54,765 nt of DNA from Clostridiales bacterium (GTDB lineage: Bacteria > Bacillota > Clostridia > Christensenellales > Borkfalkiaceae): the NCBI GenBank assembly GCA_023667345.1, contig JAMPAF010000011.1, positions 1 to 54,765 of the forward strand. The letters are read 5' to 3'. The translations under genes and the position numbers were made by a program. The notes beneath the pieces are model-generated. The model was not told the DNA's origin, ran no database searches, and saw only the letters and a list, made by a program, of their open reading frames with translations. This document shows, piece after piece, positions 50,090 through 54,765 of this stretch. How positions within the stretch are numbered: the first letter of the stretch is position 1; each line of letters opens with the position of its first letter.

Positions 50090-50733
50090 TTGATTTGTCG
50101 CAACTAAAATTTGATGAAAACGGCTTGATTCCCGCCGTAGTTACCGATTTTTACAGCAAAAAAGTGCTTACGGTCGCCTATATGAATATGGAAAGTTTGC
50201 AGATTTCGATTGTCGAGGGCAAAACCTGCTTTTGGTCGCGCAGTCGTAAATGTCTTTGGCGAAAAGGCGAAACGAGCGGCAATTTTCAGCACATTGTGTC
50301 GATTGTCGCCGACTGCGATTGCGACGCGCTGACAGTCGAGGTTGTAAAAGACGGTCCAGCGTGTCATACGGGAACGGACAGTTGCTTTAATAATTATGTT
50401 TATAAAAGCGACAATTTGCCCGAATTTTCGTTTGACGGGTTATACAATCTTTTAATGCAACGAAAATATGATAAGCCCGAAGGCTCGTACACGACGTATT
50501 TGTTCGAATCTGGAATTGATAAAATATTAAAGAAAGTCGGCGAGGAAGCTACCGAGGTTATAGTTGCGGGCAAGGGCGGCGAAAGAGACGAAACGGTTTA
50601 CGAGATTGCCGACCTTGCGTATCACGTTATGGTTTTGATGGCTGAAATGGATATCGCGCCGAAGGACGTTGTTGCTGAGCTTGCAAAGCGGCATATTATT
50701 GATAAAAAAGTTAAACAGCAAAAAATGCAATAA
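50086..50733 (+). CDS. hisIE: Bifunctional PR-AMP cyclohydrolase / PR-ATP pyrophosphatase HisIE (215 aa)
   Basis: Catalyses steps 2 and 3 of the pathway. The HisI half (1-110) shows LTVAYMNMESLQISI, CFWSRSRKCLWRKGETSG and the zinc residues DCDCDALTVEV...GPACHTG. The HisE half (about 125-210) shows GSYTTYLFESGIDKILKKVG, EEATEVIVAGK and ADLAYHVMVLMAEM. It is the last gene of the operon, followed by a terminator. Confidence 0.96.
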   Translation: MIDLSQLKFDENGLIPAVVTDFYSKKVLTVAYMNMESLQISIVEGKTCFWSRSRKCLWRKGETSGNFQHIVSIVADCDCDALTVEVVKDGPACHTGTDSCFNNYVYKSDNLPEFSFDGLYNLLMQRKYDKPEGSYTTYLFESGIDKILKKVGEEATEVIVAGKGGERDETVYEIADLAYHVMVLMAEMDIAPKDVVAELAKRHIIDKKVKQQKMQ

Positions 50734-50743
50734 AAATAATATG

Positions 50744-50779
50744 CAGCCCGACGCAGCTAAATTGTCGGGCTGTTTTTGT
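50744..50779 (+). terminator. Terminator of the his operon
   Basis: Arms cagcccgac (50744-50752) and gtcgggctg (50764-50772) with a T run. Confidence 0.85.
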
Positions 50780-51014
50780 GCGTTTATGTCACGCATAGTA
50801 TTTGTTTTGTATTAAAAACGTTAAAAATTAAATAAATTTGCCGCAAAGTTTTTACTTTACAAATTATAAGTTAGTTGATTTATTTTCCGAAAAAACGCGT
50901 AAATTACAGTAAACTTCCCCTGTTTTTGCAAATTTATACCGTATCTATTCGTAAAAGCTGTGTTTTACGAAGAGATACCCTTGTGCCATTTTTATTAAAA
51001 TTTGATAAAATTGT
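50780..51014. other. AT-rich gap between his operon and accessory region
   Basis: No gene, strong promoter or clear hairpin is seen apart from a short inverted repeat tgcgt/acgca near 50779-50795. A 66-codon frame from 50875 has no ribosome site and no protein-like composition, and I do not call it. Confidence 0.5.
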
Positions 51015-51362
51015 TTATTTTGACATTTTTTCGCCCTTTCCCCTTACAGCTTCCAAACGTTTGAAAATATTATAAATCGCCCGCATTTTGTCGGCGCACT
51101 GCTTATAATTGCTTGCGCTGAAATACTGGAAGAATTCGAATTGTGCGTTGTAGTACATTACACGGTAACACCGCTTCGAGGTTCTGACGACGAGAAATTC
51201 GTCAATTAACGTGCGCTTGTTATAGCGCGTGAACCTGTAATTATGCAGTCGGTAATTGTATTCGCGGTGGTAAGCTCTTCCGAACTCCCCCGCCAGTTCG
51301 TCCGAAAGCCAATGAACGCGCCCGCCAGGCGGTGCGCCTCTGTAATACTGCTTTTGTTTCAA
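51015..51362 (-). CDS. Hypothetical basic, Tyr/Arg-rich protein (115 aa)
   Basis: It begins with TTG overlapping the stop codon of the upstream gene (TTGA), so the two are co-translated. The product is rich in Arg, Tyr and Lys (REYNYRLHNYRFTRYNKRTL, VVRTSKRCYRVMYYNAQFEF) and could bind nucleic acid. No family or motif is recognised. It is the last gene of a minus-strand unit. Confidence 0.5.
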   Translation of the reverse strand: MKQKQYYRGAPPGGRVHWLSDELAGEFGRAYHREYNYRLHNYRFTRYNKRTLIDEFLVVRTSKRCYRVMYYNAQFEFFQYFSASNYKQCADKMRAIYNIFKRLEAVRGKGEKMSK

Positions 51363-51823
51363 GCCTCTTCTTCTATCCTTTTTAAAAACTCGTCAAGCCG
51401 TTTTTGCGCGTTGAAAGATTTTATAATGTGCGACATTTCGTAGGCGCAAGTACAAATTTTTTCTTCGTCCTCGTCTATACCGCAACCGCCGCACCACTCG
51501 CAGTCTGTCGGGTCATTTTCATCGAAGTAGGCTTTTACTTCTTGTATTTGGAGCGGCAAGGCGACGGGCGTTCCCTCGCTCACCTCTTCCGCCTTTTTTT
51601 GATTTAAGAAATAATGAAGTCGTGCCGCGGATTGACGCTCCTGGATAAGGCTACCATCTTTTGACACTAAATAATATTGGACACCGTTAGGTTTACCCAA
51701 AAAGTGTATAACTTGAATTTTGTGTTGTCTGCCGCGTTCGGTGTACGTCCACTTCTGACCTTTTCCGTAATAGGAATAAAGTCTACCGTCCTCGCCTATT
51801 CGATTATAATTCCACTCTGACAT
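51359..51823 (-). CDS. Novel-domain protein A with C-terminal Cys cluster (154 aa)
   Basis: The N-terminal 75 residues (IGEDGRLYSYYGKGQKWTY, NGVQYYLVSKDG, SAARLHYFL) match those of the protein at 52432-52923; I know no named family for this domain. The C-terminal part differs and carries five cysteines in CEWCGGCG...KICTC, probably a zinc site, then a helical tail. The start ATG 51823 has aaagg 6 nt upstream. A 12 bp hairpin (about 51835-51873) lies in the leader just before the ribosome site and may limit translation. Confidence 0.65.
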   Translation of the reverse strand: MSEWNYNRIGEDGRLYSYYGKGQKWTYTERGRQHKIQVIHFLGKPNGVQYYLVSKDGSLIQERQSAARLHYFLNQKKAEEVSEGTPVALPLQIQEVKAYFDENDPTDCEWCGGCGIDEDEEKICTCAYEMSHIIKSFNAQKRLDEFLKRIEEEA

Positions 51824-51825
51824 AG

Positions 51826-51960
51826 TCAACCTTTAAAGCGGGCTTGCTTACTCTCACGACAGCAAACCCGCTTACCACTACCGTCATTACTACCACTGTT
51901 AGTTGGATAGGTTCTTTCCGCGCTGTCAGAGCCTTCCCGCCCCTCTTCCGCGTTCGACAT
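51826..51960 (-). CDS. Possible small ORF upstream of protein A (44 aa)
   Basis: An ATG at 51960 opens 44 codons ending 2 bp before the start of protein A. The product is hydrophilic (NAEEGREGSDSAERTYPTNS, Gly/Ser-rich middle, basic end) and its 3' half coincides with the leader hairpin. There is no good ribosome site. It may be a leader ORF or chance. Confidence 0.25.
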   Translation of the reverse strand: MSNAEEGREGSDSAERTYPTNSGSNDGSGKRVCCRESKQARFKG

Positions 51961-52081
51961 TAAGTTGTCCGTGAGAGTTAAAACGCATTATCCCAAAATT
52001 GCGCGTGGCGCCAATTGTTATTTAAACGTCGCAATCTACGACGGTCACGCAATTCTGGGGTTTTGCGTAACAATAGTAACT

Positions 52082-52150
52082 ATTGTTGGTGTAATTATAT
52101 TGCCAATTATAGTTGGTGTCAAGTGTTTCACCAAAAATAGTTGGTATAAT
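52082..52150 (+). promoter_or_regulatory. Iterated operator and extended -10 promoter of the XRE gene
   Basis: Three direct repeats of the type a(t)tagttggtgtaa lie at about 52080-52096, 52107-52121 and 52136-52150 (cores ttgttggtgtaat, tagttggtgtcaa, tagttggtataat). The last contains an extended -10 box tggtataat (52142-52150). The XRE protein encoded 8 bp further on is the likely binder and would cover its own promoter. Confidence 0.6.
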
Positions 52151-52157
52151 TTTAACA

Positions 52158-52418
52158 ATGGAAGTCTTAGCTATACGATTAAAAGAATTGCGAAAAGAAA
52201 AAAAAATATCACTTGACCGCCTTGGTGGGTTGATTGGGGTAAGTGATACGGCAATTCTGAAATGGGAACAAAATAAAAGCGAGCCTACGGCTTTAAATAT
52301 TAAGCAACTTGCAATCTTCTTTAATGTTTCGGCTGATTATCTTCTCGGTTTGGAGGATGATACAGGAACAAAAACTTATAACAATTACGGCGTACATAAC
52401 GGCGACGTTAAGTTTTAA
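52158..52418 (+). CDS. XRE-family regulator (86 aa)
   Basis: The start ATG 52158 gives MEVLAIRLKELRKEKKISLD; the longer frame runs through the operator repeats. The HTH (SLDRLGGLIGVSDTAILKWE) and the usual tail LAIFFNVSADYLLGLED are typical Cro/C1. Because the -10 box is 8 bp upstream, the mRNA may be nearly leaderless. It probably represses itself and the co-directional gene behind it, and perhaps the divergent protein A unit. Confidence 0.85.
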   Translation: MEVLAIRLKELRKEKKISLDRLGGLIGVSDTAILKWEQNKSEPTALNIKQLAIFFNVSADYLLGLEDDTGTKTYNNYGVHNGDVKF

Positions 52419-52431
52419 TTTGGGGTTTACT

Positions 52432-52923
52432 ATGGAAGGAAAAAAATTTGATTATAGATATTTTGGGGATGACGGAAAAATATATTTTTATTACGGAATT
52501 GGTGATGTTTGGGGATATATTGACCCCGATACAAAGGAAAAAAATAAAATTAAAATTTTAGATTGCTATCTTAGTGAGGGCGCAAATGGCAATACGCAGT
52601 ATTACAATATTGCTTTAAACGGCGTCAAAAAATCAAAGGCTGTATCTGCGGCGCGCCTACACTTTTTATTTAAAAATGACGGAAAGAAATTAGTTGTAGG
52701 TATAAGAAAAGAATTACCCGAAATTGCAGAACAAAGAACCGTCAGTTTATCTAATATTGATTTTTTAATATCTATTGCAAGAGGCGTTAACCCTATTACC
52801 GGTGAACAGTTTAATGAAAAAGATTTGTTGTGCAATATTAAAGTTAGTAAACGGCTCTATGACCTTGCGTATGAGTTAAAAGATGATTTGAAATATATGA
52901 GTTTGATAAACAAGAAGAAATGA
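52432..52923 (+). CDS. Novel-domain protein B (163 aa)
   Basis: The first 80 residues (FGDDGKIYFYYGIGDVWGY, NTQYYNIALNG, SAARLHFLF) are paralogous to protein A at 51359-51823. Its C-terminal half is different (NIDFLISIARGVNPITGEQF, NIKVSKRLYDLAYELKDDL), helical and without cysteines. It follows the XRE regulator by 13 bp in the same transcript. Shared domain with different C-termini on either side of one regulator suggests a modular accessory system, function unknown. Confidence 0.65.
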   Translation: MEGKKFDYRYFGDDGKIYFYYGIGDVWGYIDPDTKEKNKIKILDCYLSEGANGNTQYYNIALNGVKKSKAVSAARLHFLFKNDGKKLVVGIRKELPEIAEQRTVSLSNIDFLISIARGVNPITGEQFNEKDLLCNIKVSKRLYDLAYELKDDLKYMSLINKKK

Positions 52924-53002
52924 AAAATTTCGTCGACGTTGCTGAACGTCCACCCCACCACCATTACGGCGATAGAGAATAAAAAATTCCCTTCATGAGG
53001 GG

Positions 53003-53031
53003 TTGACAAACTGTAATTTATCGCATATAAT
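53003..53031 (+). promoter_or_regulatory. Consensus promoter of the antisense RNA
   Basis: ttgaca (53003-53008) and tataat (53026-53031), both perfect, 17 bp apart. Transcription should begin near 53038. Confidence 0.8.
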
Positions 53032-53037
53032 AAGGTA

Positions 53038-53130
53038 CGAACAAGGGGCGAACCGTGTCACGGACGGTTAACCCTGAGTGCAGTTAAATTTTAATAACTG
53101 TCCCAACGCAACTGGGGCAGTTATTTTTTC
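53038..53130 (+). ncRNA. Antitoxin-like small RNA, convergent to a 35-codon ORF
   Basis: About 90 nt from the promoter to an intrinsic terminator (arms 53095-53104 and 53114-53123, then six T). It holds a second hairpin near its 5' end (aaccgtg/cacgg(a)cggtt, about 53050-53071). No ORF is present. Its 3' end is complementary to the last codons and 3' UTR of the minus-strand ORF 53121-53228, the layout of type I antitoxin RNAs. Confidence 0.65.
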
Positions 53131-53228
53131 GCGCGTTTGATAGCTATGTACTCGATTTTGTCGAGAAGCTCGGAAAGCTTAGTGATAAGCTCCGTGAGCT
53201 GTAAGATTAAATCCGTAAGCTCGTTCAT
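53121..53228 (-). CDS. Small leucine-rich amphipathic peptide, putative type I toxin (35 aa)
   Basis: Too short for ordinary ORF calling. The ATG at 53228 has a perfect aaaggaggg ribosome site 7 nt upstream. The peptide MNELTDLILQLTELITKLSE, then LLDKIEYIAIKRAKK, has Leu/Ile at heptad-like spacing and a basic end. It could form an amphipathic helix or membrane-active peptide, but it is less hydrophobic than classic Fst/TxpA toxins. It has its own promoter (53334-53362), a structured 100 nt leader and a convergent antisense RNA overlapping its 3' end. Confidence 0.65.
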   Translation of the reverse strand: MNELTDLILQLTELITKLSELLDKIEYIAIKRAKK

Positions 53229-53247
53229 AAGCACGCCCTCCTTTTGT

Positions 53248-53327
53248 AAAATGGGTTTTCACCATTTTCCCCCAAAAGAAGGTTAACCGCCGACAGTACG
53301 CCCCTGCTGTACCCCTGCCGAAGCAGG
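53248..53327 (-). promoter_or_regulatory. Structured leader of the small-peptide mRNA
   Basis: The transcript from about 53327 contains cctgcttcggcagg (near 53313-53326), a gtaca...tgtac-type stem (about 53296-53312) and aaaatgg/ccatttt just before the ribosome site (53248-53268). Such leaders restrain toxin translation in known type I systems. The structure was read by eye only. Confidence 0.45.
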
Positions 53328-53333
53328 AATTAC

Positions 53334-53362
53334 AGTATACGACAAAAACCGGCGATAGTCAA
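53334..53362 (-). promoter_or_regulatory. Promoter of the small-peptide mRNA
   Basis: On the minus strand ttgact (53362-53357) and tatact (53339-53334) with a 17 bp spacer. Confidence 0.7.
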
Positions 53363-53364
53363 GC

Positions 53365-53394
53365 AAAAGCTCGCGCAACCGTGCGCGGGCTTTT
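53365..53394 (-). terminator. Hairpin upstream of the small-peptide promoter
   Basis: Arms aaaagctcgcgca (53365-53377) and tgcgcgggctttt (53382-53394) with one G-T pair. On the minus strand it ends in four T directly before the -35 box, so it insulates the locus from upstream transcription. Confidence 0.6.
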
Positions 53395-53399
53395 CTGTG

Positions 53400-53700
53400 C
53401 TCGAAGTGAGGCGGCGCGCCGGGAGAACGCCGAGAACGTCGGGGAGCTTGGCGGCGGTTAAGCTGTGCTCTGTGGACGCTGAAAAATACAACAATCCCCC
53501 ATGCGGTGCCGTCCGCATGGGGCTAATGCTTAATAAATGGTTGACAACGATAAAAGTGCGGCGGCGCGGTGTGAGTACATATTTATACAGCATAAGCCAC
53601 CAAGCGAGCATTGCCCGCTTGGTGGCTCTGCTTCTAAATTAATTCGACCGCATAAAACGAATGGTTGACAACCATTTAGGCAATTTTAAAACGCGCGCGC
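53400..53700. other. Gene-free segment with two perfect hairpins and a palindrome
   Basis: It holds ccccatgcgg/ccgcatgggg (53497-53522), gccaccaagcg/cgcttggtggc (53596-53626) and the palindrome aatggttgacaaccatt (53660-53676), whose left part is repeated near 53535. The open frames across both strands are repeat-driven and lack ribosome sites. Structured RNA or recombination sites are possible. Confidence 0.45.
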
Positions 53701-54463
53701 CGAGATAATTATCTAAAAAAATGTATACCTCACCTTAAACTAAGTAAGCAATTTATTTTAGATTTGACACGTTTCCACCTGACCGCCTTCGGCTGGGGAA
53801 ACGTGATGACCTAAGGGAGTTGACCTCTGTTCGGTTTCCGCCTGTTGGCGTACGATAACGCCCAATTTTTATTGATAAGTTTGTTTGCGAATTTGTCGTT
53901 TTTAACAACTCGTTCCGCACTTTATCCGCCCACTTTCGCGGACGGATAAAAATATCCGACTTTTGTTGTCTGCTTCGCCTCGATATCACATCGATACGCC
54001 GTACTACGTGCCCACCGGAAACAACAAAACACGCTTGTCCACCCCTACCGAATTGACCGTGCGTAGTCCACGTCCTGCCATAGCTGACCCGCTACGGCTT
54101 AGGGGCGGCATTTTGACTTGACTCGCAACGGCTGCCCGCCCGTACCCGACAGTTTAACGACTTGTCGCACGGTCGGGTCTTATTCAGTTGTGACGTTCCG
54201 AAAAAAAGCGTACTTTTATAATATGGCAAGCCGTATTTTGCTTGTCAAATTTGACATTAATATAAAAATTTTTTCTATATATAGTAGCGAGCGATTACAA
54301 AAAATCTATATGTAGTATTTAACAAAATCGTCGCTACACAATATATTGTGGTTAAGTAAAAAAGAGGTGAGCAAAGCATAATGCTTAACTCACCGTAATT
54401 TTCGTATTAAATTATTAGGTGCTTCATTCTGACGCGGGCGTTTAAATCGTTTATAAATCATTT
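53701..54463. other. Gene-free 0.76 kb with stem-loops, possible RNA or relic
   Basis: No frame has a ribosome site and a protein-like composition. Notable stems are cacgtttcc/ggaaacgtg (about 53768-53804, enclosing gccttcggc), acccgac/gtcgggt (about 54145-54180) and ggtgag/ctcacc (about 54366-54394). Minus-strand frames give short, interrupted, protein-like pieces (e.g. NKNWALSYANRRKPNRG), which could be a decayed gene. Confidence 0.35.
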
Positions 54464-54685
54464 TTAACCCTCGTTACTGTCTAAACGTTGCTGAACGAAA
54501 GGGCGGACGCCGCGGCGTCCAACGTGCCGGTGTGGTTCGGCGCAATTCGGACACCATTTATTTTCGTTATTGCGGTCGATAGCCCAACCTTCGTCGCGTG
54601 CATTGTCGTAGATTCCGCGCACTGTGCGGGCGGAAAATACCTTTTTAGAGCCACAGTCGGCGCATTTAATAGTAAATGTTTTCAT
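54464..54685 (-). CDS. Small zinc-ribbon protein (73 aa)
   Basis: Two CxxC pairs (IKCADCGSKKVF and KWCPNCAEPHRH) about 35 residues apart should bind one zinc. The middle reads RGIYDNARDEGWAIDRNNEN and the tail is basic. Such short zinc-ribbon proteins are common in phage and plasmid regions. No strong ribosome site is seen before the ATG at 54685. Function unknown, perhaps nucleic-acid binding. Confidence 0.6.
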   Translation of the reverse strand: MKTFTIKCADCGSKKVFSARTVRGIYDNARDEGWAIDRNNENKWCPNCAEPHRHVGRRGVRPFVQQRLDSNEG

Positions 54686-54765
54686 ATCGTTTTAAATGGA
54701 AAATCAACCTTAATCTTTTAAATTTAAGGGGTTTTAAGCCCCTTGATTAAGCGGTTTACGTGATT

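Noticed and set aside
50775-50797. tgcgtttatgtcacgcata near 50779 resembling tgcgtttatgtcaggcata near 5857
   Set aside because: Short similarity between two distant accessory borders; too little sequence to call a shared attachment site without a genome-wide count.
53330-53642. Overlapping 93- and 81-codon frames on both strands
   Set aside because: They run through hairpins and a promoter, have no ribosome sites, and the composition follows the inverted repeats; treated as non-coding.

Overview
The window looks like a chromosomal contig from an uncultured gut-type Clostridia (Bacillota). The signs are a T-box leader in front of thrS, the murB-PHP-whiA-dnaE-pfkA order, infC-rpmI-rplT with an attenuated leader, HisZ plus short HisG, YerC/TrpR-type regulators and Gram-positive lipoproteins. 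No rRNA is present and no genus can be named from sequence alone. Core genes look moderately GC-rich (codons such as gac, ggc, gcg). The two ends and one small islet are visibly more AT-rich and hold mobile or degraded genes.

Layout. (1) 1-7620 is an accessory zone. It has a chimeric gene at the left edge and a 5.2 kb integrative-element remnant bounded by a 120-130 bp direct repeat. The remnant holds an integrase, a truncated DUF2726-like gene, an XRE regulator, broken TraG/VirB4 conjugation genes, a zeta toxin with its small partner and an LRR lipoprotein. Phage debris follows: an ADP-ribosyltransferase toxin with an overlapping small gene, truncated terminase and connector genes, and a structured RNA on the minus strand. 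(2) 7723-12408 holds divergent leuS and thrS. An AT-rich islet (12409-12969) separates thrS from infC-rpmI-rplT, an rRNA methyltransferase and yebC. (3) 16013-19510 holds an acyltransferase divergent from a small HTH regulator with shared operator-like palindromes, then a secreted pectate lyase. (4) 19686-28972 holds a solute-binding-like protein, murB, a PHP phosphoesterase, whiA, dnaE, pfkA and a PfkB-family sugar kinase. (5) 29035-40261 holds a Cys-rich hypothetical, tRNA-Thr(GGT) preceded by a duplicated 5' half tRNA, a CDF transporter, a DnaD protein with a putative helicase-loader partner, a degenerate alpha/beta-hydrolase, lepB, an ACT protein with its DUF711 partner, pepF and dnaB. (6) 40265-50733 holds tsaC/sua5, a low-MW phosphatase, rpiB, a PHP histidinol-phosphatase and then hisR(yerC)-hisZGDCBHAF-hisIE, a complete histidine pathway behind a palindrome-overlapped promoter. 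(7) 50779-54765 is a second accessory zone. Two paralogues of an unrecognised domain flank an XRE regulator with iterated operators. A convergent type I toxin-antitoxin-like locus follows (35-codon ORF against a 90 nt RNA), then about 1.2 kb of structured DNA without convincing genes, then a small zinc-ribbon protein.

The most interesting candidates are the convergent small-ORF/antisense RNA locus (53003-53362), the paralogous domain pair around its XRE regulator (51359-52923), the ART toxin with a 4-bp-overlapping partner (6153-7138), the half-tRNA-Thr placed between the tRNA promoter and the intact tRNA (29458-29797), and infC starting on an AUA codon. All promoter, operator and RNA calls come from reading motifs and inverted repeats by eye; no folding or database search was run.
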